Assembly (NCBI RefSeq): GCF_000215745.1
Contig: NC_015663.1
Coordinates: forward strand, 2,170,001 to 2,234,000
Origin: Klebsiella aerogenes KCTC 2190
GTDB lineage: Bacteria > Pseudomonadota > Gammaproteobacteria > Enterobacterales > Enterobacteriaceae
DNA: 64,000 nucleotides
Reading direction: 5' to 3'
Of the stretch, positions 8,158-16,844 are shown in pieces. Under the pieces are notes generated by a model. It made no database searches and was not told where the DNA came from. It saw only the letters and a list, made by a program, of their open reading frames with translations. The stretch's first letter is position 1, and each line of letters begins with the position of its first letter. Position numbers and translations under genes: made by a program.

Positions 8158-9450
8158 TCAGCCAATATGCAGATGCAGCAGCGCCGGAATTTGCGATAAC
8201 AGCCACAGGCCGAGGCCGATAGTGCCGCCGACCAGCGTGCCGTTGATGCGAATAAACTGCAGATCCTTGCCGATGTTGAGCTCGATCTGTCGCGACATAT
8301 CGCGCGCGTCCCAGCTTTTGACCGTATCGCTGATATGGCGAGTCAGGAAGGCGGCAAATTCCGGCGCGACCCGATGCGCCGCCTGCTCCAGATGCTCATT
8401 CAGCGATTCACGCAGCGCGTCGTCGCGCACCAGCGTTTCGCCGAACCACTGACCAGCCTCGGCGATCCGCTGCTTGATGCGCGAATCGTCACTGCTGATA
8501 TCGTTTTTCACCCAGCCGCGCAGATCCGCCCACACCTCGCCGAGATAGCGATTAAAGGTCTCATCGTTTTTCAGATACGCTTTGATGTTATCGGCTTTTT
8601 GCGCCATTTGCGGATCGGATTTCAGATTGTCGATAAGCTTCTGCGCCGCGCGGTCAAAGGCCTGGCGAATCTGGTGGCTGCGGTCCTGAGTGACCTCATC
8701 AAGCAGCGTATTTACCGCGTCGGTGACCATTTCGGCGCTGTGCTCGCCAAGCCACTCGGTGGGTAACAGTTTGGCCTTCAGCGGGTGTTCGGTCTCCAGC
8801 CAGTGCACGATACCGCGGGCAATAAAGGCGCGTGAGCTGTCGCGCTGTAGCAGGGCGATCAGCTGGCTTATTAGTGAATCCAACAGCTTTTGATGACGGT
8901 TGTCGCGGGTTAGTCCCTCCAGCATCATGGCGCTGGTCTGCGTCAGGTCGACCTTATCGATAGCCTTGTGCACCGCGCGCCGCAGCAGACGCTGAATACG
9001 GGTATCATCGGTGAGCTCGAGAAAACCACTCATGACCTGTAGTAAATGCTGGCCGACCCGGCGGGCGTTTTCGGGCTGGCTAAACCAGTTACCGAGCATC
9101 AAGGCCGGTTCGTAGCGGCGGATCAGCGCCACCAGTGAGGGAGTATCAAGAAACTTCTCCTGCACGAAATGGCCAAGATTATCGGCGATACGGTCTTTAT
9201 TGCGCGGGATGATCGCCGTATGGCGGGCGACAAACGGCAGCGGAATTCGGCGAAACAGGGCCACCACCGCAAACCAGTCGGCCAGCGCCCCGACCATCGC
9301 CGCTTCGGAAATAGCCTTCAGCGCGCTGACCCACGGCCTCGGCGGTAGCAGCAGCGTAGTGATAAACAGCGCCGCCGCAATCAGCAGCAGCGACAGCGCC
9401 AGCAGTTTGGCGCGTTTTAATTCAGCGAGTTTTTCCATAGGGTTAAGCAT
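8158..9450 (-). CDS. yjiN: YjiN, DUF445 membrane-anchored protein
   Basis: About 430 residues of the DUF445 family. A membrane segment near the N-terminus ([20 protein letters not shown]) is followed by the family signature [20 protein letters not shown], a long charged, mainly helical region, and a second membrane segment at the C-terminus ([17 protein letters not shown]). Both ends are thus in the inner membrane with a large soluble middle. I chose the ATG at 9448-9450 because CAGGTT stands just before it; ATG codons at 9471 and 9438 are alternatives. It is divergent from the aldehyde dehydrogenase gene. The function of YjiN is not established. Confidence 0.85.
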   Translation of the reverse strand: MLNPMEKLAELKRAKLLALSLLLIAAALFITTLLLPPRPWVSALKAISEAAMVGALADWFAVVALFRRIPLPFVARHTAIIPRNKDRIADNLGHFVQEKFLDTPSLVALIRRYEPALMLGNWFSQPENARRVGQHLLQVMSGFLELTDDTRIQRLLRRAVHKAIDKVDLTQTSAMMLEGLTRDNRHQKLLDSLISQLIALLQRDSSRAFIARGIVHWLETEHPLKAKLLPTEWLGEHSAEMVTDAVNTLLDEVTQDRSHQIRQAFDRAAQKLIDNLKSDPQMAQKADNIKAYLKNDETFNRYLGEVWADLRGWVKNDISSDDSRIKQRIAEAGQWFGETLVRDDALRESLNEHLEQAAHRVAPEFAAFLTRHISDTVKSWDARDMSRQIELNIGKDLQFIRINGTLVGGTIGLGLWLLSQIPALLHLHIG

Positions 9451-9588
9451 ATAACCTGACGGCGAGGTCATGCAAAAATCGGCACAACTTCCTGTACGCG
9501 CGGGCCAATTTGCGAGTGGGCTGCCAAAGTCAGGTCACGTATGCAGCAAGCAGAAAATAGCTTTCGGCACGGCTCGTGAAAGCGCGGT

Positions 9589-9617
9589 TTGCCCTCATGG
9601 AATATTCCGGATATACC
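9589..9617 (+). promoter_or_regulatory. weak candidate promoter for the aldehyde dehydrogenase gene
   Basis: TTGCCC (9589-9594), 17 bp and TATACC (9612-9617), about 95 bp before the start at 9713. The match is modest. Nothing else was recognised between yjiN and this gene. Confidence 0.25.
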
Positions 9618-9712
9618 TAACTTTACCCGCGTCGTCAGCTATCTCTACTACCCTTAATATCCTTAGCGGCATTTTTGACTGCGTTAATAGCGATAACAAG
9701 GAGACATGCGAT

Positions 9713-11083
9713 ATGGCTTATCAGACAGTGAATCCTGCGAATAACCAGCTTATTAAAAGCTATCCCGCACACAGCGATGCTGACGTGGAGGCGGCGCTGC
9801 GGCAGGCAGATGCGCTTTATCATTCTGCGTGGGCGAAAGGCGATATTGCGCAGCGTCTGCCGGTGCTGCATAAGCTTGCCGACCTTATCGACAGCCGGGC
9901 GGAGGAGCTGGCGAAAATCGCCAGCCAGGAGATGGGCAAGCTCATTAAACAGAGCCGCGGCGAGGTCAAACTCTGCGCGCAGATCGCCCGCTATTATGCC
10001 GACAACGCCGAACGGTTCCTGGCGCCGGTGAAGTATCCCTCCGACCTTGGCGAAGCCTGGGTTGAGCACCATCCCATCGGCGTCTTAATGGCGGTGGAGC
10101 CGTGGAACTTCCCCTATTACCAGTTAATGCGCGTGCTGGCGCCAAATCTGGCGGCCGGTAATCCGGTTATTGCTAAACATGCCAGCATCGTTCCGCAATG
10201 CGCCGAGACCTTCGCGCATCTGGTGCGCGAGGCTGGCGCGCCGGAAGGGGCGTGGACCAACCTGTTTATCTCCCAGGAGCAGGTGGCGAAAATCATCGCT
10301 GACGATCGGGTGCAGGGGGTGGCGCTGACCGGCTCGGAAAAAGCGGGGGGGATCGTGGCATCGCAGGCGGCGAAACATATCAAGAAAGCGACGCTGGAGC
10401 TGGGCGGCAATGATGTGTTTGTGGTACTCGACGATGCCGACCTGGAACGCGCGGTGAAAATAGGCGTACAGGCGCGGCTGAACAACGCCGGGCAGGTTTG
10501 CACCGCCGCTAAACGCTTCATTCTGCATGAAAAAATCGCCGAGTCGTTCCTGAGCAAGTTTAGCGATGCCTTCCGCCAGGTGAAGATCGGCGATCCGCTC
10601 GATGAAAGCACCACCCTTGGCCCACTCTCGTCGAAAGAGGCGCTGGAAACCCTAAGTCAACAGGTCGACGAGGCGGTGAAGCATGGCGCCAAATTACACC
10701 TCGGCGGCAAGCCGGTTTCCGGCGAAGGTAATTTCTACGAACCCACTATTCTGACGGGAATTACCCGTGAGAACCCTGCGTACTTCGAAGAGTTCTTTGG
10801 CCCGGTGGCGCAGATATACGTGGTGAAAGACGATGATGAGGCGATTGCGCTCGCCAACGACTCTCACTACGGCCTGGGCGGCGCGGTGTTTAGTCAGGAC
10901 ATTGAGCGGGCGAAGCGTATGGCCTCGGGGATTGAAACCGGCATGGTCTATATCAACTGGTTAACGGATACCGCGCCGGAGCTGCCTTTTGGCGGCGTGA
11001 AGCGCTCCGGCTTTGGCCGTGAGCTTTCCGACCTCGGTATCAAAGAGTTTGTGAATCAGAAGCTGGTGGTCGTTCGCCGCTAA
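9713..11083 (+). CDS. sad: NAD(P)-dependent succinate-semialdehyde dehydrogenase (Sad/YneI type)
   Basis: I place the start at ATG 9713, preceded by AAGGAG, giving 456 residues; the frame stays open further upstream but without a good start. Aldehyde dehydrogenase landmarks are present: EPWNFPYYQLMRVLAPNLAA (cofactor site), LTGSEKAGG, the general base Glu229 in LELGGND, the nucleophile Cys263 in NNAGQVCTAAKR, and EEFFGPVAQIY. The overall sequence is closest to the short Sad/YneI branch that oxidises succinate semialdehyde to succinate. It could finish the hpa pathway, whose aldolase releases succinate semialdehyde, although it is not clustered with hpa. A strong stem-loop terminator follows. 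Confidence 0.82.
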   Translation: MAYQTVNPANNQLIKSYPAHSDADVEAALRQADALYHSAWAKGDIAQRLPVLHKLADLIDSRAEELAKIASQEMGKLIKQSRGEVKLCAQIARYYADNAERFLAPVKYPSDLGEAWVEHHPIGVLMAVEPWNFPYYQLMRVLAPNLAAGNPVIAKHASIVPQCAETFAHLVREAGAPEGAWTNLFISQEQVAKIIADDRVQGVALTGSEKAGGIVASQAAKHIKKATLELGGNDVFVVLDDADLERAVKIGVQARLNNAGQVCTAAKRFILHEKIAESFLSKFSDAFRQVKIGDPLDESTTLGPLSSKEALETLSQQVDEAVKHGAKLHLGGKPVSGEGNFYEPTILTGITRENPAYFEEFFGPVAQIYVVKDDDEAIALANDSHYGLGGAVFSQDIERAKRMASGIETGMVYINWLTDTAPELPFGGVKRSGFGRELSDLGIKEFVNQKLVVVRR

Positions 11084-11095
11084 ACCATCCATCAT

Positions 11096-11130
11096 GAAGA
11101 ATCCCTCTCCCATCGGGGGAGGGATTCTTC
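11096..11130. terminator. strong bidirectional stem-loop between sad and yjiA
   Basis: Arms GAAGAATCCCTC and GAGGGATTCTTC are perfectly complementary and extend inward with CCC/GGG. The hairpin lies 13 bp after the sad stop and 11 bp after the yjiA stop, so it can end both convergent transcripts. Confidence 0.85.
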
Positions 11131-11140
11131 CTTGCGGCGG

Positions 11141-12097
11141 CTATTTACGGAGCCCGGCAAACGCGGCGCGGATTTCTTCTTCCGGCAGTTGAATGCCGAT
11201 AAACACCAGCGTGCTGTGCGGCGTTTCATCGCCCCACGGGCGATCCCAGTCGGCGCTGTAGAGGCGCTGCACGCCCTGGAACAGCAGGCGATTTGGCTCG
11301 CCGTCGATCCACAGCATGCCTTTATAGCGCATCAGTTGCTCGGCGAAGGAGAGCAGCAGGTTTTCCATCACCCGTGAAACTTCACTGATATCCACCGGAT
11401 AGTCGAGCTCGACCACAATCGACGAGACGTCGTTCTGTTTTTCCGCCACAAAATGAAAGCGCGGCGTGGCGCTGACAACCTTCTCTTCCAGCATAAAACC
11501 GCTGGTATTAAAGAGCAGGCTTAAATCGATATCGCCGTGGATGACGGTATAAATCGGCGCCCGCGCGTTAATTCGCGCCAGCCGTTCGCGCAGCTTTTCG
11601 GTATCACCGGCGACATCAGTTTTGGTTAACAGAATCCGGTCCGCGTAGCCGACCTGCGACTGGGCAATGGTAAACTGATCCATCTGCTGGTCGGCATGGA
11701 CGGCGTCGACCAGGGCAATCACGCCGTCCAGCAGATAGCGTTCGCAGAGCACCTCATGGGAGAAAAAGGTCTGAATAATCGGCCCTGGGTCGGCCATGCC
11801 GGTGCATTCAATCACCAGTCGGTCGAAGGCAATCTCGCCGCGATCGCGGCTGTCGAGCAGATCGAGCAGGGCATCTTCCAGTTCGTTGGAGCGCGTGCAG
11901 CAAATACAGCCGTTGGTCAGGGTTTTAATCTGCGTGGCGCGGTCGCCGATCAATTGATCGTCAACGGAAACTTCGCCAAATTCATTTTCAATCACGGCGA
12001 TTTTGAAACCGTGCTGCTCATTAAGGATGTGGCGCAACAGGGTGGTTTTTCCTGCGCCGAGAAAACCGGTTAATAGGGTGACTGCAATCGGTGCCAT
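11141..12097 (-). CDS. yjiA: YjiA, COG0523/CobW-type metal-binding GTPase
   Basis: 318 residues from the ATG at 12095-12097, matching E. coli YjiA; an ATG four codons upstream is less likely. Walker A GFLGAGKT (residues 11-18), ENEFGE, the metal-binding CxCC motif NGCICC, the guanine motif LTKTDV and a CobW C-terminal domain (from about residue 210) are visible. COG0523 GTPases deliver metals to client enzymes or act in metal homeostasis, and E. coli YjiA binds zinc and other transition metals. It forms an operon with yjiX and btsT. The link to pyruvate uptake is unexplained. Confidence 0.93.
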   Translation of the reverse strand: MAPIAVTLLTGFLGAGKTTLLRHILNEQHGFKIAVIENEFGEVSVDDQLIGDRATQIKTLTNGCICCTRSNELEDALLDLLDSRDRGEIAFDRLVIECTGMADPGPIIQTFFSHEVLCERYLLDGVIALVDAVHADQQMDQFTIAQSQVGYADRILLTKTDVAGDTEKLRERLARINARAPIYTVIHGDIDLSLLFNTSGFMLEEKVVSATPRFHFVAEKQNDVSSIVVELDYPVDISEVSRVMENLLLSFAEQLMRYKGMLWIDGEPNRLLFQGVQRLYSADWDRPWGDETPHSTLVFIGIQLPEEEIRAAFAGLRK

Positions 12098-12108
12098 TAT
12101 TGCCTCCA

Positions 12109-12312
12109 TTAACAGCAGCGTACGCCGCCTTTGCCGTCGCCGCCGTAGCGGGCCTGCTGGCGTTCGCGGAAGAATTCTTCATAAGTCATGTACGGCTGAT
12201 CCGGATGGTTGGTTTGCATATGGGTGACGTAGTTGTCGTAATCCGGAATGCCGATCAGCATTTTCGCCGCCTGACCGAGATATTTTTTTGCCTGACCTAA
12301 GTTACCAAACAT
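12109..12312 (-). CDS. yjiX: YjiX, YbdD/YjiX-family small protein
   Basis: 67 residues, the E. coli length. The sequence begins [19 protein letters not shown] and has the family core [11 protein letters not shown] and [19 protein letters not shown], with a Cys-Cys end (GGVRCC). The paralogue YbdD accompanies cstA just as YjiX accompanies btsT, so these small proteins are always paired with CstA-type peptide/pyruvate transporters. The role is unknown; an accessory or regulatory subunit of the transporter is the usual guess. It lies between btsT and yjiA, 11 bp from the yjiA start. Confidence 0.93.
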   Translation of the reverse strand: MFGNLGQAKKYLGQAAKMLIGIPDYDNYVTHMQTNHPDQPYMTYEEFFRERQQARYGGDGKGGVRCC

Positions 12313-12337
12313 TGTAAGTTCCAGATAACGAATAAAG

Positions 12338-12414
12338 CCGGATGGCGACTCGCGCCTTATCCGGCCTACGTTAATGCGCTTTTTGTAGGCCGGATAAGCG
12401 TAGCGCTATCCGGC
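12338..12414. repeat. REP pair (BIME) between btsT and yjiX
   Basis: Two REP units in opposite orientation: GCCGGATGGCGACTCGCGCC (from 12338) and GTAGGCCGGATAAGCGTAGC (from 12385), joined by TTAATGCGCTTTTT. They separate btsT from yjiX and may tune the relative amounts of the two messages. Confidence 0.85.
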
Positions 12415-12421
12415 ATCGGGA

Positions 12422-14572
12422 TTAATGATGTGACGAGGTCTTCACGCCGCCTTCCGGTACCGGCACGTACGGAGTCTCTTTGTCGGTACGCACCTTATTG
12501 TTGCGGACATTGAGCCAGGTTTTGATGCCGTAGAAGATGATGCTATACACCACCACCAGGAACAGAATGCTCAGGCCGGCGTTGGTGTAGTTGTTGACCA
12601 CGATATGGTTCATGTTGGCGATCTGCTGTGCGGTCAGCTCGCCGCCAGCGGCAATCTTCTCTTTATACTGCTGAGCCATAAAGAAGAAGCCTTCCATCTG
12701 CGGGTTGCTGCTGAACAGCTTCAGGCCCAGCGCCCAGGTGGTGCACAGCAGCAGCCATGCAGCCGGGATAACGGTGACCCAGATATATTTGGTGCGCTGC
12801 ATCTTGACCAGCACGACGGTGCCAAGCACCAGCGCCACCGCGGCCAGCATCTGGTTAGAGATACCGAACAACGGCCACAGGCTCTTCACGCCGCCCAGCG
12901 GGTCGACCACGCCCTGATACAGCAGGTAGCCCCACAGCCCGACGCAGCCGGCGGTACCGATAATACCGGCGACCAGCGAGTCGGTTTTTTTCAGGAACGG
13001 CACGAAGTTACCCAGCAGATCCTGCAGCATAAAGCGGCCTGCGCGGGTACCCGCATCCAGCGCGGTGAGGATAAACAGCGCTTCAAACAGGATACCGAAG
13101 TGGTACCAGAAGCCCATATCCGCCATCGGGATGATTTTATGGAACACATGGGCGATACCAACGGCCAGCGTCGGTGCGCCGCCGGCGCGGTTCAGGACTG
13201 AAGGTTCGCCGATATCTTTGGCCGTCTGCAGGATCTGCTCTGGTGAAATTACGAAGCCCCAGGAGCTGACGGTCGCCGCCGCGTGGACGGTGACTTCTTT
13301 CAACTGCGCTGCGATCATCGCCGCGTTTTCACCGCCCATTTCATGCAGGTTTGGCATCACGATGCCAAGGCCTGCCGGCGGGGTGTTCATCGCAAAGTAG
13401 AGGCCCGGTTCGATAATCGAGGCCGCAACCAGCGCCATGACTGCAACAAAGGATTCCATCAGCATCGCGCCGTAGCCGATAAAGCGGGCGTCGGTTTCGT
13501 TGGCCAGCAGCTTCGGCGTGGTGCCGGAGGCGATCAGCGCGTGGAAGCCGGAGACCGCGCCGCAGGCGATGGTAATAAACAGGAACGGGAACAGCGCGCC
13601 TTTCCACAGCGGGCCGGTACCATCAATGTACTGGGTCACTGCCGGCATTTTCAGGTCCGGGTTGAGGATAACAATCCCCAGCGCCAGGCCGACGATCACG
13701 CCGATTTTCAGGAAGGTGGCCAGATAGTCGCGCGGCGCCAGAATCAGCCATACCGGCAGCAGCGCGGAAATGAACGCGTAGCCAATCAGGGTAAAGGTGA
13801 TAGTGGTATCTTTAAAGGTCAACGCCGGGCCCCAGTACGGGTCGTGGGCAATGATGCCGCCGAACCAGATGGATGCCACCAGCAGTACGATACCGATCAC
13901 CGACACTTCACCCACGCGCCCTGGACGCAGGAAGCGCATGTAGATACCCATAAACAGGGCGATAGGCACCGTCGAGCAGACGGTAAAGACGCCCCACGGG
14001 CTTTCCGCCAGCGCTTTCACCACGATGAGCGCCAGTACCGCGAGGATGATGATCATAATCAGGAAGCAGCCGAACAGGGCGATAGAACCCGGTACCGGCC
14101 CCATTTCCTGTTTAATCATCTCGCCCAGCGAGGCGCCGTTACGCCGCGAGGAGATAAACAGCACCATGAAATCCTGTACCGCGCCCGCCAGCACCACACC
14201 GGCCAGCAGCCAGAGGGTGCCCGGCAGATAACCCATCTGCGCGGCCAGTACCGGGCCAACCAGCGGGCCGGCCCCGGCAATGGCGGCAAAATGGTGGCCA
14301 AACAGCACGTAGCGGTTGGTCGGCACGTAGTTCAGGCCATCGTTATTAATGACCGCTGGCGTCGCGCGCGTTGGGTCAAGCTTCATCACCTTCTGTGCGA
14401 TATACAAGCTGTAATAACGGTAGGCGACGAGGTACACGGAAACCGACGCGACGACGATCCACAGGGCACTGACGTGCTCACCACGGCGCAACGCGACGAC
14501 TGAGAGGCAAAATGCCCCGATGATTCCGAGAATCACCCAGGGTATGTGCTTGAGTAGTTTTTTGGTATCCAT
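12422..14572 (-). CDS. btsT: BtsT (YjiY), pyruvate/proton symporter of the CstA family
   Basis: 716 residues, equal to E. coli BtsT. The N-terminus carries a membrane segment (HIPWVILGIIGAFCLSVVAL). The CstA signature region follows (YVPTNRYVLFGHHFAAIAGA, then GPLVGPVLAAQMGYLPGTLW), with many further membrane helices and a polar C-terminal tail (DKETPYVPVPEGG). In E. coli BtsT imports pyruvate with protons and is induced by the BtsS/BtsR two-component system under nutrient limitation, with CRP also involved. The upstream region here contains matching BtsR-type repeats and a CRP-type site. yjiX and yjiA follow downstream, past a REP pair. Confidence 0.95.
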   Translation of the reverse strand: MDTKKLLKHIPWVILGIIGAFCLSVVALRRGEHVSALWIVVASVSVYLVAYRYYSLYIAQKVMKLDPTRATPAVINNDGLNYVPTNRYVLFGHHFAAIAGAGPLVGPVLAAQMGYLPGTLWLLAGVVLAGAVQDFMVLFISSRRNGASLGEMIKQEMGPVPGSIALFGCFLIMIIILAVLALIVVKALAESPWGVFTVCSTVPIALFMGIYMRFLRPGRVGEVSVIGIVLLVASIWFGGIIAHDPYWGPALTFKDTTITFTLIGYAFISALLPVWLILAPRDYLATFLKIGVIVGLALGIVILNPDLKMPAVTQYIDGTGPLWKGALFPFLFITIACGAVSGFHALIASGTTPKLLANETDARFIGYGAMLMESFVAVMALVAASIIEPGLYFAMNTPPAGLGIVMPNLHEMGGENAAMIAAQLKEVTVHAAATVSSWGFVISPEQILQTAKDIGEPSVLNRAGGAPTLAVGIAHVFHKIIPMADMGFWYHFGILFEALFILTALDAGTRAGRFMLQDLLGNFVPFLKKTDSLVAGIIGTAGCVGLWGYLLYQGVVDPLGGVKSLWPLFGISNQMLAAVALVLGTVVLVKMQRTKYIWVTVIPAAWLLLCTTWALGLKLFSSNPQMEGFFFMAQQYKEKIAAGGELTAQQIANMNHIVVNNYTNAGLSILFLVVVYSIIFYGIKTWLNVRNNKVRTDKETPYVPVPEGGVKTSSHH

Positions 14573-14708
14573 AGTAAAACCTGGCGTTAATTAGATTAAT
14601 AATTGGCCGAAGCCGTCTGGTTTTGTGTTTGGGTTGGTGGAGGTATTGATTAGCTAGGCTGCCTCCGATCTTGCCAGAACGCCGCGCGCGTAAAGTTGGG
14701 TAAATCGG

Positions 14709-14756
14709 TGAGTGGTTATATGCGGGGTTAAGCGGTCGCTAGCCGGGGTAAGCGGT
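14709..14756 (-). promoter_or_regulatory. three BtsR-type direct repeats upstream of btsT
   Basis: On the minus strand, ACCACTCA (14709-14716), ACCGCTTA (14729-14736) and ACCGCTTA (14749-14756) all fit the BtsR/YehT word ACC(G/A)CT(C/T)A that I know from E. coli. They repeat every 20 bp, about two helical turns, 137-184 bp before the btsT start. Two such repeats are described in E. coli, so a third is notable. Confidence 0.75.
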
Positions 14757-14784
14757 TGGCTATGAAGTGAGCAAGAGGGAAATA

Positions 14785-14800
14785 TGTGATTGAGATCACG
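14785..14800 (-). promoter_or_regulatory. CRP-type site upstream of btsT
   Basis: TGTGATTGAGATCACG fits TGTGA-N6-TCACA with one mismatch. It lies upstream of the three BtsR-type repeats, consistent with the reported cAMP-CRP control of btsT. The site is also close enough to act on the divergent cdiB gene. Confidence 0.65.
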
Positions 14801-14990
14801 GGGTATTGTCGTGTGTCGCGAGGCATACCTGCGTCAGAATATATCAATTCAAACTCATTTTTCTCATTTCATAATGACTTCACATTTTATGTCGGTTACT
14901 GAAATATATTCACTAATCCGATAAAAATAGCCTGTCATTGATGAAATTTCCGCTGAATTATTGTTGCGGTGATTGCCTTATTAATATGAG

Positions 14991-15020
14991 TTGATATTTA
15001 TACACGTTTGAATGTATTTA
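14991..15020 (+). promoter_or_regulatory. candidate promoter of cdiB
   Basis: TTGATA (14991-14996), 18 bp and TATTTA (15015-15020) in the AT-rich half of the 502-bp btsT-cdiB gap, about 55 bp before cdiB. The stretch 14820-14990 is markedly AT-rich compared with the flanking genes, as is common for silenced horizontally acquired loci, and holds no other feature I can name. Confidence 0.35.
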
Positions 15021-15074
15021 ATTGCCATCATTGAATGCTTATCATCGACATGGATAGCCCTGGCTTAAAAAATA

Positions 15075-16757
15075 ATGAATAAATGGAGTTTAATTCATAA
15101 GGTTTTTATTATCTCTGCGCTGCCAGTGTGGGGATACGCCGCGCCTGGGGATACCGAACGTGAGCAGCAGTTCATCAACCAGCAGCAGCGCCAGCAGGCG
15201 CTGGAAAACCAGCTCGCGCCGCCGTCACCGGATATTCATTTATCAGCGGAAGAAATAAATGTCGATGATGGTTTATTTCCCGTGGAACAACCTTGCTTTG
15301 CTATTTCTCAGGTTATTTTGCAGGGCGCTGAAGCCTTACCGCATTGGCTTCCGCTCCAGCGCCAGACAAATAAAGCGATTGGGCGTTGTCTGGGAGGGAA
15401 GGGCATTAATCTATTGATGGCCCAGTTGCAGAATATATTAATCGATCGCGGTTATATCACCAGCCGGATCCTTGCCCCGCAGCAGGATTTAAAAAGCGGT
15501 GTTTTGCGCCTGGTGGTGATGCCGGGTTATATCCGTGAAGCCAGACTTACGGAGGACAGCGATGATTATCTGTGGCTGGCGAGCGCGTTTCCGGCGACTG
15601 ACGGGAAACTACTGGATCTGCGCGATATTGAACAGGGGCTGGAAAACTTGCAGCGCCTGCCGACGGTACAGGCCAGCATGGAGATTGTTCCGGGCGAAAC
15701 GCCGGGGCAAAGCGATATTGTTATTAACCGCCGACAGGAACGCTTCTGGCGCGTTGACGCCTCGCTCGATGATTCCGGCTCTAATGCCACCGGCCGCTAT
15801 CAGGGGAACCTGACGCTGTCACTGGATAACCCGCTAGCCTTAAGCGATCTTTTTTACCTTTCCGGCTCACATAACCTCGACGGCAACGGCGGTAAATCCT
15901 CAAAGAACCTGACCGGCCACTATTCGATCCCGCTGGGCTACTGGCAGCTCGGATTAACCGCCAGCCAGTACGATTACGTGCAAACCGTGGCGGGGGCCAA
16001 CGGCGATTACCAGTACAGCGGTAAAAGCAAGAACGTTGATTTCCAGATGAGCCGCGTACTGCACCGTAGCGGTAGTCAGAAGACCACGCTTAGCGCCGAT
16101 GTGTTAGCCCGCGAGCAGCGCAACTTCATTAACGACACCGAGATTGCCGTTCAGCGGCGGCAAACGGCGGCCTGGAAGCTTGGTCTGCAGCATCGCCATT
16201 ACCTGGGCAACGCCACTCTCGATGCCGGAGCGAGCTATCAGCGCGGTACCCGCTGGTTTGGCGCTCAGCCCGCGCCGGAAGAGCAATGGGGGGAAGCAAC
16301 CGCCCTCAGCAAAATCCTGCAATTCAATGCTCAGCTCAATTTGCCTTTTGCCCTGGGCGGGCAAAATTTTCGCTTTACCAGCCGCTATCAGCGGCAGATG
16401 AGCAGCACGCCGCTGACTTCGCCGGATATGTTTTCCATCGGCAACCGCTGGACGGTACGCGGCTTTGACGGCGAGCGCACCCTGACCGCCAGTCACGGCT
16501 GGTACGTACGTAACGATATCGCCTGGTCGACTCCGTTGCCGGGGCAGGAGTTTTATCTGGGGGCGGATTACGGCGAAGTCGGCGGCGCAGGCAGTGAAAC
16601 GCTGGTGGGCAAACACCTCGCCGGGGGCGTGGCAGGGCTGCGCGGCCAGTACCAGCGCGCCAGCTACGACCTGTTCGCCGGTATCCCTTTAGCCAAACCA
16701 GATGGCTTTAAAACCGACCCGGCGACTTTTGGTTTCAGCGTCAGCTGGAACTACTGA
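15075..16757 (+). CDS. cdiB: CdiB, outer-membrane two-partner secretion transporter
   Basis: 560 residues. A signal peptide ends near residue 22 ([15 protein letters not shown]), followed by a glutamine-rich stretch ([18 protein letters not shown]) typical of the plug helix in ShlB/FhaC/HecB transporters. Two POTRA domains follow (about 70-220, with Cys pairs ending in IGRCLGG) and then a 16-strand beta-barrel ending in aromatic FGFSVSWNY. The [10 protein letters not shown] motif (about residue 460) is the conserved L6-loop VRGY/F motif of Omp85-TpsB proteins. The protein exports the CdiA stick across the outer membrane. cdiA begins 87 bp downstream, giving the E. coli-type BAI order with no acyltransferase gene between. 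Confidence 0.93.
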   Translation: MNKWSLIHKVFIISALPVWGYAAPGDTEREQQFINQQQRQQALENQLAPPSPDIHLSAEEINVDDGLFPVEQPCFAISQVILQGAEALPHWLPLQRQTNKAIGRCLGGKGINLLMAQLQNILIDRGYITSRILAPQQDLKSGVLRLVVMPGYIREARLTEDSDDYLWLASAFPATDGKLLDLRDIEQGLENLQRLPTVQASMEIVPGETPGQSDIVINRRQERFWRVDASLDDSGSNATGRYQGNLTLSLDNPLALSDLFYLSGSHNLDGNGGKSSKNLTGHYSIPLGYWQLGLTASQYDYVQTVAGANGDYQYSGKSKNVDFQMSRVLHRSGSQKTTLSADVLAREQRNFINDTEIAVQRRQTAAWKLGLQHRHYLGNATLDAGASYQRGTRWFGAQPAPEEQWGEATALSKILQFNAQLNLPFALGGQNFRFTSRYQRQMSSTPLTSPDMFSIGNRWTVRGFDGERTLTASHGWYVRNDIAWSTPLPGQEFYLGADYGEVGGAGSETLVGKHLAGGVAGLRGQYQRASYDLFAGIPLAKPDGFKTDPATFGFSVSWNY

Positions 16758-16764
16758 CTTTACT

Positions 16765-16787
16765 CACGCGCCGCCCGGCGGCGCGTG
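16765..16787 (+). other. GC-rich stem-loop between cdiB and cdiA
   Basis: Arms CACGCGCCGC and GCGGCGCGTG form a perfect 10-bp stem with a 3-base loop, 8 bp after the cdiB stop. There is no T tract, so it may be an mRNA processing or protection element rather than a terminator. Confidence 0.55.
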
Positions 16788-16844
16788 CTGCGCACATGGA
16801 CGATCTTCCGCGCCGCGGTGGACAACGGATGACGAGTAACGGCA

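Noticed and set aside
9470..9712. An 81-codon N-terminal extension of the aldehyde dehydrogenase
   Set aside because: The extension has no family similarity and lacks a ribosome site, while the ATG at 9713 follows AAGGAG and starts at the usual residue.
13283..14503. A 406-codon open frame antisense to btsT, and similar long antisense frames at 32763-33779 and 34684-35652
   Set aside because: They mirror well-identified genes in GC-rich DNA, have low-complexity His/Gln/Arg-rich translations and lack ribosome sites.
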